A DNA stretch of 64,000 nucleotides from an uncultured Clostridia bacterium (lineage in GTDB: Bacteria > Bacillota > Clostridia > Oscillospirales > Ruminococcaceae). A program made the translations under genes and the position numbers. Below are positions 51,499 through 62,200 of this stretch, in pieces. The notes beneath the pieces were generated by a model that had not been told where the DNA came from, did no database searches, and saw only the letters and a program-made list of their open reading frames with translations. The stretch is taken from positions 1 to 64,000 of the forward strand of contig CANQKW010000004.1 of the NCBI GenBank assembly GCA_947624555.1, read 5' to 3'. Numbering within the stretch: position 1 is the stretch's first letter; each line of letters begins with the position of its first letter.

Positions 51499-51972
51499 AT
51501 GTTAAGAAATATTTTATCGGAAAATCAGTGCGGAAAATGCCGTGTTTGCTGCGGTTTTGTTGAGAGCGACAAGTGGGAAATACCGCTGATTTTCAGGGAA
51601 TTTAAGGAAGAAATCGAGCAGAAATTAGGTATTTCTTTAAAAAAACAGGGAAACGAATATGTTATGCCGATGGAATTTGACGGAGAAAATGTGGTATTCT
51701 GCCCTGCTCTCTCCGAAAACGGCTGCACTCTCGGAGAGCTGAAACCGTTTGACTGTGCGATCTGGCCTTTTCGGGTAAATTCCCTCAAAGATCTTCTTGT
51801 GATAACGGTATCACCCGTCTGCAAAAGCGTGTCGGACCTGCCGCTAAGTAGGCTGTGTGAGTTTCTCCGTGAGGACGGCTTTGCCGAAAAGCTGTTCGCT
51901 GCCGCAGAATGTCACCCGGATATGATAAAGCCCTATATCGGCGGTTATCCGATTCTTCTTGTAAAAGAATAA
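51499..51972 (+). CDS. YkgJ-family cysteine-cluster protein
   Basis: A 157-residue protein with the YkgJ/UPF0153 pattern of metal-binding cysteines: CGKCRVCCGF at the N-terminus, then FCPALSENGCTLGELKPFDC and a later Cys. The family is believed to bind Zn or an Fe-S cluster; function unknown. Its upstream region carries the 13-bp palindrome. hisS follows from its own promoter. Confidence 0.88.
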   Translation: MLRNILSENQCGKCRVCCGFVESDKWEIPLIFREFKEEIEQKLGISLKKQGNEYVMPMEFDGENVVFCPALSENGCTLGELKPFDCAIWPFRVNSLKDLLVITVSPVCKSVSDLPLSRLCEFLREDGFAEKLFAAAECHPDMIKPYIGGYPILLVKE

Positions 51973-51996
51973 CAGCCTTACCGGGAGAATTATTTA

Positions 51997-52025
51997 TTGA
52001 CAAAACTACAGAAAAATGATATAAT
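51997..52025 (+). promoter_or_regulatory. hisS promoter
   Basis: TTGACA (51997-52002), 17 bases, TATAAT (52020-52025). A short stem (GGCAGATG/CATCTGTC) lies in the leader. Confidence 0.75.
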
Positions 52026-52080
52026 GAGAGAAAATATGGCAGATGTGCGGCATCTGTCCCGAATATGAAAGGATCTTGCA

Positions 52081-53292
52081 ATGAAAATAAAGTGCGTTAA
52101 AGGAACACGCGACTACCTCCCCGAAGAGGCGGAGCTGCGCGAAAACATTCGGAATACTATTTTTGAAATTTACCGCAGAAACGGGTTTTCTGCAATTATG
52201 ACGCCTGCCGTTGAGGACGCCGAAAATCTCGACAAGAGCGACGGCGGCGACAATCTCAACCTTATTTTCAGGATTTTAAAGCGGGGAGAAAAGCTCCAAA
52301 GCGCACTTTCAAGCGGCGGAGAGCTTTGCGACCTGGGTCTTAGATATGACCTTACTCTTCCCTTGACAAGATATTTTGCGGCTAACCGGCAAAATCTCAC
52401 CATGCCGTTCAAGGCAATTCAAATGGACAAGGTATACCGTGCGGAAAATCCTCAAAAGGGGCGTTTGCGTGAGTTTATGCAGTGCGATATAGACGTTATC
52501 GGCGACCCTTCGCCCGAATGTGAGATCGAGCTTATCGCAGTCACGGCAAAGGCGCTAAAGGCACTTGATATTGGCGATTTTACCGTGAGAATAAATGACA
52601 GGACAGTACTTAACGCAATGCTTTCAAGCTGCGGATTTGCACAAGAACAGCTCTCCTCCGTATGCGTAAGCTTTGATAAACTGGATAAAATTGGCGAAAA
52701 TGGCGTTGTCGGGGAGCTTTGCGAAAAGGGTTTTGACCAAAAAGCAGTCGATAAGTTCGCCGATATTTTAAAGCAATTGCCGCTTGACATTGACAAAGTG
52801 AGTGAAATCGTCGGCGAGGACGCCACAGAACGTCTGTCGGGGATTATTTCGGCAAGCAAACAGATAGCAGACGGCAAATACGGCATTGAATTTGACATTT
52901 CGCTGGTCAGAGGACAAGGCTATTATACGGGAACGGTTTTCGAGGTGCGCAGCGAAAACTTCGGCAGTTCTGTTGCAGGCGGCGGAAGATACGATAAGCT
53001 TATCGGCAAGTTTTTGGGAGAGGACATTCCTGCGTGCGGCTTTTCAATAGGCTTTGAGAGGATTTTCAGCATTCTTTCCGATATGAAACGCAAAACCTCC
53101 GAAAGAGAAAAAATAGCTGTTCTTTATGAGGAGAATTTTCTTCAGGCTTATCAGAAGGCAGACGAACTTCGCAGTCAGTACGACGTTGCTCTCTTTAAAA
53201 AGCCGAAGAAGATGAAGGCTTTTCTGGACAGGCTTCAGGCAGGAGGATATATCGGTTTTTCTTATGAGGACGGAAATATCAGGACTTTCTGA
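52081..53292 (+). CDS. hisS: Histidyl-tRNA synthetase (class II)
   Basis: A 403-residue class II synthetase. It has the KGTRDYLPEEA opening, motif 2 (YRAENPQKGRLREFMQCD), histidine-binding LVRGQGYYTGTVFEV and motif 3 (AGGGRYDKLIG). The HisA loop reads RGQGYY rather than RGLDYY. The C-terminal anticodon domain is short but present. HisZ, the catalytically inactive paralogue of histidine synthesis, is an alternative, but the motif 2 Arg/Glu residues favour a real synthetase. Ribosome site AAAGGA. Confidence 0.78.
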   Translation: MKIKCVKGTRDYLPEEAELRENIRNTIFEIYRRNGFSAIMTPAVEDAENLDKSDGGDNLNLIFRILKRGEKLQSALSSGGELCDLGLRYDLTLPLTRYFAANRQNLTMPFKAIQMDKVYRAENPQKGRLREFMQCDIDVIGDPSPECEIELIAVTAKALKALDIGDFTVRINDRTVLNAMLSSCGFAQEQLSSVCVSFDKLDKIGENGVVGELCEKGFDQKAVDKFADILKQLPLDIDKVSEIVGEDATERLSGIISASKQIADGKYGIEFDISLVRGQGYYTGTVFEVRSENFGSSVAGGGRYDKLIGKFLGEDIPACGFSIGFERIFSILSDMKRKTSEREKIAVLYEENFLQAYQKADELRSQYDVALFKKPKKMKAFLDRLQAGGYIGFSYEDGNIRTF

Positions 53293-53318
53293 TATTGCGA
53301 AAAGAAAACGAGGGAACT

Positions 53319-54119
53319 ATGTATAAAGCTTTAATTTTATGCAAGGCTTATTCGGACGGAAAAAAAGTTGGCAGCGACGGTATCTACACGGCAGCGGCAC
53401 TTTCAAGGTTGGGCATTTCAACATCTGTTTCCTCAAAAATTGATGAAAATTTTTCGGAAACTATCCGTGAAATGCTGATAAAAAACGGCATCGACGACAG
53501 CTTTGTTTCCGCAGACGAAGAAGAATGCTTTGCTTTTTCTCCCGAAGATTTTGACGTTATTTTTATAACGGGCAGATTTGTCATAGAAAACGAAAACTGC
53601 TTTAATTTTGCAAAAAAGCTCTGCGCCGAATGCAGAAAACTTGAAATACCTGTGGTTTTCGACCCGGGCAGCGACTGCGGTAAGGACGGTTTCAATGTCA
53701 TTGAGGAAATCGCCGTGCACTCAGAGGTGTTTGTTCCCTCTGCAAAGGACGCAGCTGTTCTGTTTGGAGAGTCTGAGCCCGAAAAAATTGCGGAATTATT
53801 TCGCTCGTACGGCGGAAATAAGATAGTTGTTACTCTCGGAAAAGCGGGCGCTTTCTATAAAAGCAACGTGGAAAGCGGCACGACGCCTACTTTCCGTGCG
53901 GAAAAGGTGGTTGACCTCACGGGAGCAGGCGACGCTTTCGCAGCAGGTCTTATCAGCGGAATTGTCGAGAAAATCCCTCTCGGAGAGGCTGTTGTAAGAG
54001 CAAATGCCTGCGGCTGCTGTGCTATTCAGAGCGAGGGATTCAGTTTCCCCGATTATCAGGAGCTGAGGGAATATATGCTTACTCACAGATTTGTGGTAGA
54101 AGGCTGCAAGGATTATTGA
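53319..54119 (+). CDS. PfkB-family carbohydrate kinase
   Basis: A 266-residue ribokinase-fold protein. The catalytic DLTGAGDAFAAGL with the base Asp, and the ATP-site NKIVVTLGKAGAFY stretch, are at the C-terminal part; the N-terminal sugar-binding lid is short and the usual GG near residue 40 is absent, so it may have a narrow or altered substrate. ATG 53319 after GAGGG is the start. It lies between hisS and a HAD phosphatase, spaced by one base from the latter. Confidence 0.82.
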   Translation: MYKALILCKAYSDGKKVGSDGIYTAAALSRLGISTSVSSKIDENFSETIREMLIKNGIDDSFVSADEEECFAFSPEDFDVIFITGRFVIENENCFNFAKKLCAECRKLEIPVVFDPGSDCGKDGFNVIEEIAVHSEVFVPSAKDAAVLFGESEPEKIAELFRSYGGNKIVVTLGKAGAFYKSNVESGTTPTFRAEKVVDLTGAGDAFAAGLISGIVEKIPLGEAVVRANACGCCAIQSEGFSFPDYQELREYMLTHRFVVEGCKDY

Positions 54120-54120
54120 T

Positions 54121-55668
54121 ATGACGCTTTATGTAACCGACCTTGACGGAACGCTTTTAAAAAACGACGCTTCAATATCGCCTTTTTCGGTAAATACTCT
54201 TAATTCTCTTATCGAAAAAGGCGTTATGTTTACTTATGCTACGGCACGTTCGTTTTCAAGCGCCTTGCCGCTGGTCAGAAAATTGAATATCAACTGCCCC
54301 GCTGTAACGTTCAACGGGGTTTTCGTGATAAATCCGCAAACAGGAGAGCATATCATCGAAAACACTTTTACGAAAAAAGCATTGAAATCGGCGTGTGATT
54401 TTATTTCGGAAAATAACTTCGCACCGCTTGTCTATTCGTACATTGACGGCGCAGAGCGTGTTTCTTATCTCAAAAGCAAGACTGACAGCGTTATCAATTA
54501 TCTCAATGCGAGAAAAGGCGACAAACGGCTCCGTGCAGCCGAAAACTATAAGGATTTATTCGAGGGAAATATCTTCTATTTAACGGTTCTCAATGCAAAA
54601 AATACAAAGGAGCTTGACAGCTTTTTTACGGAAGAAAACGGGTTCGCTCACAACTGCCAGTCGGACACCTACGACGACACTGTCTGGTATGAAATTTACG
54701 ACAAAAAAGCAGGAAAAGCAGCCGCAGTTCTTCAGATCAAAGAGCTGCTTAATGCCGATAAGCTCGTGTGTTTCGGCGATAACAACAACGATATTTCAAT
54801 GCTCAAAGCTGCGGACTTAGGAGCAGCGGTGGTCAATTCATCCGAAAAGCTGAAAAAATCGGCGGATATTATCATCGGCGAAAATGAAAACGACGCAGTT
54901 GCAAGATTTATCGAGCAGCGTGAAACCGAAACCACCGACCGCTTTAAATTGGCTCTGGAAAAGGCTTTGAGTCGTGTGAAAAGCACAGTTGGAACGCAAA
55001 ACGAAAAGCTTATACATTCGGTTCTGAAAAATTATTACGCACCTTTTTCCGATGAACAGGAAATAAAAATCGGCAATTTTTATGCTGACGCTGTCAATGA
55101 AAACGGGATTTTTGAAATACAGACAAAACAGCTCTACAAGCTGCGTGAGAAACTTTCACTGTTTCTTGAAAACGCCTGCGTGAACCTTGTTCATCCGTTT
55201 ATTTGCGAAAGCCGTACTCTCTACATAAATGAAGAAAGCGGAGAAATCGTAAGATCCGAAAAAGCACGCAAAAAAGAGTCGTGGCTTGCGGTTTTTGAAG
55301 AATTATATTCGATAAGAGATTTTCTCAGAAACGAAAGACTGAAAATTATAATAGTAAAACTAAAGGCTGTAAAAAAGATTTATTTTCACGGGGAAATCCC
55401 CGATATTCGGAGAAAAAATGAACGCAGAAAATGCGTTATCGAAAAAATTCCTACCGAAATCGTTGAAGAGATTGTTTTTGAAAATACGGAAAATTATTAC
55501 GGATTGCTGCCCGAAAATCTTCCCGAAAAATTCACAAAAAAAGAATTTTGCAAAGCTGCAAAGGAATCCGACAGCTCTTTAAGACTTGAAGTCCTTAGAG
55601 CGGCGGGGGTTCTTGAAAAGGCAGGAAAGCAAAAAAACGCTTTTGTTTACTCGATTGTAAGGAGATAA
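54121..55668 (+). CDS. HAD (Cof-type) phosphatase fused to a nuclease-like domain
   Basis: A 515-residue two-domain protein. Residues 1-270 are a Cof/YidA-type HAD phosphatase (DLDGTLLKNDASISPF, later FGDNNNDISML). Residues ~290-510 form a separate domain starting TVGTQNEKLIHSVLKNYYAP with KIGNFYADAVNENGIFEIQT, whose spaced Asp and ExQ resemble the core of PD-(D/E)xK nucleases; such domains also occur as stand-alone proteins in Clostridia. No frameshift joins them. It directly precedes addB. A DNA-related role is suggested but unproven. Confidence 0.75.
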   Translation: MTLYVTDLDGTLLKNDASISPFSVNTLNSLIEKGVMFTYATARSFSSALPLVRKLNINCPAVTFNGVFVINPQTGEHIIENTFTKKALKSACDFISENNFAPLVYSYIDGAERVSYLKSKTDSVINYLNARKGDKRLRAAENYKDLFEGNIFYLTVLNAKNTKELDSFFTEENGFAHNCQSDTYDDTVWYEIYDKKAGKAAAVLQIKELLNADKLVCFGDNNNDISMLKAADLGAAVVNSSEKLKKSADIIIGENENDAVARFIEQRETETTDRFKLALEKALSRVKSTVGTQNEKLIHSVLKNYYAPFSDEQEIKIGNFYADAVNENGIFEIQTKQLYKLREKLSLFLENACVNLVHPFICESRTLYINEESGEIVRSEKARKKESWLAVFEELYSIRDFLRNERLKIIIVKLKAVKKIYFHGEIPDIRRKNERRKCVIEKIPTEIVEEIVFENTENYYGLLPENLPEKFTKKEFCKAAKESDSSLRLEVLRAAGVLEKAGKQKNAFVYSIVRR

Positions 55669-55672
55669 TTCT

Positions 55673-58600
55673 ATGGTCAAAATTATTGCAAACAACGCAA
55701 ATTATGATATTTCGGGAGCTTTGACAAACGACATCTGCGAGCTGCTGTGCGGCAGTTCCTGCGAGAAAAAAATCATAATCATCGTGCCAGAACAGTTTGA
55801 ATTTGAAACCGAAAAATTGATTTACAAAAAGCTCTCCGAAAGAGATTTGCTCACGAGATACCGTGAAATAAAAATCGAAACATTCTCTTCACTTTCAAAG
55901 AAAATACTGGCGGACATCGGCGAAAAAAGACCTCCTGCAAACGATACGATAAAAAATATCCTTATGCACAAGGCTGTCCGGGAGCAAAAAGATACTCTCA
56001 CTTCGCTTGCAAGACAGGCTAATAAAAACGGTTTCTGCAAAAAAATGGTGAACACGGTTTCTGTCCTGAAATCGGCAGGTCTGTCCGCTGCTGATTTTGA
56101 CGAAAAGGCAATTAAAAAACGTATCGAGGAAAACGAAAATCTGAAAAATCACCTGCCCGTAATCAACAAGCTTTGCGATGTCGGAAAGATACAAACGGGC
56201 TATGAAAGCTATCTGAGCCGTTATATAGACAGTCTTAACGCCGTCGGAGAGGCTGCTGACGCTGTCACGGAAAAAAGCGGTTATTTTAGAAATGCCGAAG
56301 TCTTTGTGGACGGATTTAACGATTTTACGGGAAATCAGCTTTATTTTCTGAAAAAAATAACGGGAAAAGCGAAAAATATAACGTTTGGTTTTACCGTTGA
56401 GCTTGATGAAAATTCACGTGAAAATCTGTTTTTTAATCTCAGAAATCAGATAGAAAAAATAAAAATTTCTGCGTATGAAAACGGTGAAGAAACGGTAACT
56501 GTCACTCGTGACATTCCCGAAAAAAAATCGGGAAACAGCTCTCTGAAACAGCTTTCTGACAAGATTTTCGGCAGCAGCAGGAGCGATAGTCCGCTTGACG
56601 GGAGCTGCGTTATCGTAAAAGCGTCCGATATTTTCGAAGAGGCGGATTATGTCTGCGCCGAAATAAAAAGACTGTGCGTTGACAAGGAATTTCTGTACCG
56701 TGAGATCGCTGTGCTGTGCGCCGACCCAAAATGCTCAAAACACATTAAAAGCGCATTTGAAAAGTACGAAATTCCTGCTTTTTTTGATATACCCGAAACG
56801 ATTTTATATCACCCTGCCGTGAATTTGTTTTTATCGCTGATAAACGTTCTTCGGGATTTTTCTGCCGAAAATGTCCTGAGCCTTATCAAAACAGGATTTT
56901 TAAGTAAGCCTGCCGATGAAAATTCAGGCAATAAATCGGGCAAAACCGCACTCTCGAAAAAGGATATTGATACTTTTGAGTCGTACATTTACGAGTGGAA
57001 TTTAAAAGCAAAACACCTCAAAAAACCGTTTGATTTTGCCGACAGAGATTCCTCAGCGGCTGTTTGTGCGGAAGAAATCAGAAAGGCTGTTGCAGATCCT
57101 CTTTTAAAGCTGCAAAAAGAGCTTAAAAACTGCGACGGAGCAGAAATCACACGCAAAATATACGAATTTGCAGCCGATGAAATAGGAATTGAAAGAGCGC
57201 TGTACAGCCGCTGCTTAAAGCAGGAGTCGGGCGAAATCGACACGGAGCTTTTGCGTGTAAATCAAATGGTGTGGGACTCTCTTGCGGAAATTCTTGAAAC
57301 GCTTGAAAGAGAGCTTACGGGGGATAATATTTCTCTTGACGAGTATTTCCGCCTGTTTTACGATATTTGTTCGGGAACGGTCCTGGCAAAGCCTCCGCAG
57401 TTTCAGGACTGCGTTCTTGTAGGAGATATTGACAGGACACGAGCGGTCGGCATAAAAGCCGCATTTATCGTTGGAGCTGCATATGATTATTTCCCGACAT
57501 CAAACGAAGGAACAGGAATTTTTTCCGAAAACGAAACAGAATTTATAAGAGAAAATCTCGACGGATTGGGTTTTACCGAAACAACCGGTTCTCTTAAAAC
57601 ACGCAAGGAACAGTACTGCCTGTCGGTTTATCGTGCTTACAAAGCGATTTCCCTGCCAAACGATTTTCTTTCGATAAGCTATTCGGAAAACGATGAAAAA
57701 GGCTCGACCGTCCAGCGCTCGCAAATCATAAACGATATACTGAATATTTTTCCTCAAACGGAAATCATAAGTGCGTCAGGCTTTTCGGACAGCTTTTTCT
57801 GCCGTTCCGTAAAATCCGCAAAGCAGCGTTATACAAAAATTCTTAAGGAAAATTCCCGAAGAAAAGCACTTCTGAAAAAAACGCTTATAGAGTTGGGCTG
57901 CAAGGATTTTACCGATAAGCTCGACGAAATTTCAAAAATAAAATCCAAAAACCGACCCGCAGAAACAATAGGCAGTCACAAACTTTCCCGTGAAACTGCG
58001 CAGAATATTTTTGACAGAAAGCTGGGCGCTACCTCCGCTGAAAAATTAAATCTCTGCAAATTCAGATATTTCTGCGAGTTCGGGCTGAAAATCAAGGAAA
58101 AAAATCAAAGAATTTTCAATGTCGGCAACAGAGGAAACGCCATACATTTTGTACTGCAAAAAATCCTTGGAAAATACTGCGGAAATATTTTGGCATTTTT
58201 CAAGCTCAACAGAAATGATTTTACAGCTTTGGCGGCGTATTATTTGCAGGAGTTCTGCCTTTGTGAAACAAACGGCGATTTTGAGGACGACAAAAGGACA
58301 AAATTTTTGTTCGCTAATCTTGCGAATGTCGCCGCAGACGTTCTGATAATACTTCAGGCGGAATTTGCCTCCCGTGATTACAGACCGAAATTCTTTGAGC
58401 TTAATCTTTCGGATGAAACCCAAAAATTTATCGTCAGCAACGACGAAAAACCCGAAAGCGCTCTTCCCGAGGCTGCTTTATTCTCTGATATAAGCGACGT
58501 AAAAATTGATGAAGTTTCTGATGACTTTCTCTTCCCAAACAAGGATTATATTCTCACAAAGCCGCTTGAAATAACGCTTGACGACAACTCAAAAGTCATT

Positions 58601-59299
58601 ATCTCCGGACGCATAGACAGAATTGATATGTTCTTTACAAGCGATGAAAACGGCGAAAAGCGCTCGTATCTCCGTGTTGTGGATTATAAATTCAATGCGA
58701 AAAGCTTTGATGTCAGCAACGCAAAAAACGGCATAAATATTCAGATGCTGCTTTATCTTTTTGCTTTGTGTGACGCAAATCAAAGCAACAAAACCGCCGT
58801 TCTCCCCGGAGGAATATGCTATGTTCCTTCGGCAAGCTCAGGCGCTGTCGACAGCAAAACCTCCGCTTTCAGACTGCTTGCGCTCAATCATCATCAAAAC
58901 GGCTTGTATGTAAAAGATGAATTTACCGACGAAGAGGCAAAAAAATATGCAGATTTTCTTATCGAAAAACTCGCCTTAAACAATGAAAAAGCCGAAAAGT
59001 CAATTCTGAAGGCATTTATTCCCGAAGGCAAAAACGCACCTACTCCCGAAGAATTTGACGCCTTGCGCAGCGACTGTCTTGCGCTTTTAAAAGACAATCT
59101 TGAAAGTATCTTTAACGGAGAAATAGACGCTGTTCCCGTAAAATATTCCGAGTCAAATATCGGAATTGACGGCAAAAGCAAAAAAACCCATAAGATTTCC
59201 TGCGACTATTGCAGATTTTCAGCTATTTGCAATAACCGTATGGAAAGGGTAACAGACATAGAAAATAACGATAAAGGAGTAAACAGCGGTGAGCAATAA
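55673..59299 (+). CDS. addB: AddB helicase-nuclease subunit
   Basis: A 1,208-residue subunit of the AddAB break-processing enzyme. It has the inactivated N-terminal helicase fold and a C-terminal RecB-like nuclease with RVVDYKFNAKS, plus cysteines for the 4Fe-4S clasp: LNLCKFRYFCEFG near residue 790 and KISCDYCRFSAICNNR at the end. AddAB resects ends up to Chi and loads RecA. It overlaps addA by 11 bases. Confidence 0.95.
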   Translation: MVKIIANNANYDISGALTNDICELLCGSSCEKKIIIIVPEQFEFETEKLIYKKLSERDLLTRYREIKIETFSSLSKKILADIGEKRPPANDTIKNILMHKAVREQKDTLTSLARQANKNGFCKKMVNTVSVLKSAGLSAADFDEKAIKKRIEENENLKNHLPVINKLCDVGKIQTGYESYLSRYIDSLNAVGEAADAVTEKSGYFRNAEVFVDGFNDFTGNQLYFLKKITGKAKNITFGFTVELDENSRENLFFNLRNQIEKIKISAYENGEETVTVTRDIPEKKSGNSSLKQLSDKIFGSSRSDSPLDGSCVIVKASDIFEEADYVCAEIKRLCVDKEFLYREIAVLCADPKCSKHIKSAFEKYEIPAFFDIPETILYHPAVNLFLSLINVLRDFSAENVLSLIKTGFLSKPADENSGNKSGKTALSKKDIDTFESYIYEWNLKAKHLKKPFDFADRDSSAAVCAEEIRKAVADPLLKLQKELKNCDGAEITRKIYEFAADEIGIERALYSRCLKQESGEIDTELLRVNQMVWDSLAEILETLERELTGDNISLDEYFRLFYDICSGTVLAKPPQFQDCVLVGDIDRTRAVGIKAAFIVGAAYDYFPTSNEGTGIFSENETEFIRENLDGLGFTETTGSLKTRKEQYCLSVYRAYKAISLPNDFLSISYSENDEKGSTVQRSQIINDILNIFPQTEIISASGFSDSFFCRSVKSAKQRYTKILKENSRRKALLKKTLIELGCKDFTDKLDEISKIKSKNRPAETIGSHKLSRETAQNIFDRKLGATSAEKLNLCKFRYFCEFGLKIKEKNQRIFNVGNRGNAIHFVLQKILGKYCGNILAFFKLNRNDFTALAAYYLQEFCLCETNGDFEDDKRTKFLFANLANVAADVLIILQAEFASRDYRPKFFELNLSDETQKFIVSNDEKPESALPEAALFSDISDVKIDEVSDDFLFPNKDYILTKPLEITLDDNSKVIISGRIDRIDMFFTSDENGEKRSYLRVVDYKFNAKSFDVSNAKNGINIQMLLYLFALCDANQSNKTAVLPGGICYVPSASSGAVDSKTSAFRLLALNHHQNGLYVKDEFTDEEAKKYADFLIEKLALNNEKAEKSILKAFIPEGKNAPTPEEFDALRSDCLALLKDNLESIFNGEIDAVPVKYSESNIGIDGKSKKTHKISCDYCRFSAICNNRMERVTDIENNDKGVNSGEQ

Positions 59300-62200
59300 T
59301 TTCAATCCCACAAAGGAACAGATAAATGCAATAGAATTTCCGCACGACCGCCCCGCTGTTGTCACGGCTGCGGCAGGCAGCGGAAAAACCACTCTTCTTG
59401 CAGAAAGAGTTATCAGAATAATTTCGGATATGGAAAATCCCATAAACGCAGGCACGCTTGCGGTCGTGACTTTTACCGTAAACGCAACTCAAAGCATACG
59501 AGAAAAGCTTAATCTCGCTCTGCAAAGCCGTATTTCCGAGCTGCTGAACGGTACGGGTAATTACGAGCAGATAGAATATCTTTCCGAGCAGATGTTAAAC
59601 CTCAGAAACGCCTCAATTTCCACGATAAACGCATTCTGCCTTAATTTTCTTCGTGAAAATTTTCAGGCGTTTGATTTGCCGATAAACTTTACAATTGCGG
59701 ACGAAACCAAAAAAACCTCTATGCAGATGTCGTCAATTCAGCTCGCTATGCGTGACTTTTACGATGAAAATTCAAAAGACGGTTTTTCTCCCGAAGAACG
59801 AAATACGTTGTTTTTCTCGTTTAATTTTGAAAACGACAAAGCTCTTTTTGACGCAGTAGTTAATACCGCAGAAAAATTATGCTCCTGCGAAAATGCCGAA
59901 GAATGGCTCAACAAAGCCACAAATGTTTACAGCAGCATAAATTCTCTTGAAAAAAATTACATAAATATTTATGTTGATTACATCTCAAAAAAATACAAAA
60001 AGCTGAAAAAATGCCTTGAAAGAATTGAAAATCTTCTTGAGGATTATGAAACCGAAACAGACCTTGAAAAAAACGAACAAAAGCACGAAAAAAAGATAAC
60101 CGTCCTTGAAAATCTTTCCGAACACACAGATTTCGACTGCGAACGATTTACGAATTTTGAAAGCGCTTTTAAAGGATTTGCCGACGCTCCGTCTATAAAT
60201 TCTCTTGAAATCCTGCTTGACACAATGCGCCAAACGCCCGAAAATACCGTGTCCGTAAGCCGTCTTGACCCGCAAAACTCCGTGAAAAAACGGTTCAATG
60301 CCGCTTGTAAGGATTTTCAGAAAACATATTCCGATATCCTCGAAATTAACGTTACAGTTTCGGAGGAGGAGCTTACTCTTCCGCAGCAAAAGCTTGCGGC
60401 AGACGCTTTTGCAAAGCTTGTAAGAAAATACATCGCCTATTACTGCGAAATCAAGCGCACACAGGGCTGCATCGACTTTTCCGACTGCGAGCTGCTTTTG
60501 CTGGATAAGCTGAAAAATGACCCGGATTTTCGCAGTCAGCTTTCGCAGAAATTTTCCTGCATTATCGTCGATGAATTTCAGGATTCCAACGACGTTCAGG
60601 CTGAAATTTTCAGACTTATAGGCGGAAATCATTTGTTTTTTGTCGGCGACGTAAAGCAGTCAATTTACGCTTTTCGAGGCGGCAATCCTATGATTATGTC
60701 ACGGCTCTGCAAGGGCGGCGACGGTTTTACGCCTCTTCCTCTGAACAAAAATTTCAGAAGTCGAAAGCAAATTATCGACGTTGTAAATGCGGCTTTTTCC
60801 GACCTTATGACCGAGGAATACGGCGGAGTAGATTACGCTGACAAAAACGCCCTTGATTACGGAGCAGACTATCCCGATGACAGCGACAGCTTTGACGTTG
60901 AAATCTGCGCTCTTGATTTTGATGAAAAGGACGAAACGGCAAGCGCCCGTTACACCGCCGAACTGATAAAAAAATACATAAACGACGAAAATTTTTACAT
61001 TACAAAAAAGGACAAAAAGGTTCGTCCGACATATTCGGATTTTACGATACTTATGCGGAAAAACGGCAAAATAAAGCTCTATCGGGAGGCTCTTGCCGAA
61101 CTTAATATCCCGTCGGTTGCTCCGAAAGGAAGTAATTTTCTCTTGTCGGAAGAAATTGTTTTGATGATAAATCTGCTGAAAGTCATCGACGATCCTCTTC
61201 GTGACGAAGAAACGCTGAATGTACTGATGTCGCCGCTTTACCGACTGTCCGCAGAAGAAGTCGCAGAAATGAAACTCGGAATTCTCGGTCTGCCGACGGA
61301 TAAAATTTCAAAGGAGGAGATAAAAAATATTTCTTCCTGCACAAAAAAATACTCGCTTTATAACTGTGCAGTTTTTTGCGTAAAATCGCACGAAAGAAAG
61401 AGCCTGTATCAGAAAAGCGAAGCTGCCGCTCTTGCAGAAAAAACCGAAAACGAGCTTAATTCCCGAAATATTTTCCGTGAGATAAACGGGAAAGCAAAAG
61501 CCTTTTTAAGCGACATTGACAGTTTCCGCTGTTATATGAGCAATAATTCTCTTGAAGATTTGCTTTGCAGAGTGTTTGACGTTACGGATATTTTCGCAGT
61601 CGTAAGCGCATTTGATGACAGCCGTCAGCGCATATCCAATCTTCATCTTCTGGAAACTATCGCCTCTGATTTCGTTTCAAGAGAGTGCGGAAATTTAAGC
61701 GATTTCCTGAGATTTCTGGACAAATCGCTGCAAAATGACCGTGACATTGAAGGAACTTCTCCGCCCGAAGACGCCGCAAATTCGGTTAAAATAATGACCT
61801 TCCACGGCAGCAAAGGACTTGAATCTCCGATATGCATTCTCACAGAGCTTGACAGCGCAATAAATCTGACAGACTCGTCCGGCTCTTTTCTTATCAATCA
61901 CCAATACTATTTTTCAATGGATTATGTCGACAGGAAAAACCGTTTCAGAGAAAAAACATTCAGCGGTCAGGCATTGAAAATCGCTAACCGGAAAAGTCCT
62001 ATAGGCGAAGAATTAAGGCTGCTTTATGTCGCTATGACCCGTGCACGGGAAAAACTGATTATGATAGGACGTTTCAACGAGAAAACCGTCACGGAGCTTT
62101 GCGAGAATGATTACATTCCCGAAGAGATTTTTGAAAAAAACGTGCCTTTTTACTGGATATTAAGCTCGCTGTGCAGACGGCTCAACGGTGAAACGATAAT

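Noticed and set aside
51248-51505. 85-residue ORF upstream of the YkgJ-like gene
   Set aside because: AT-rich low-complexity composition, no Shine-Dalgarno, and it runs through the palindrome and into the next gene's start.
52081-53292. HisZ (histidine-pathway regulatory paralogue) for the hisS gene
   Set aside because: Motif 2 residues YRAENPQKGRLREF and motif 3 are synthetase-like, and no hisG is adjacent; kept as a lesser alternative.
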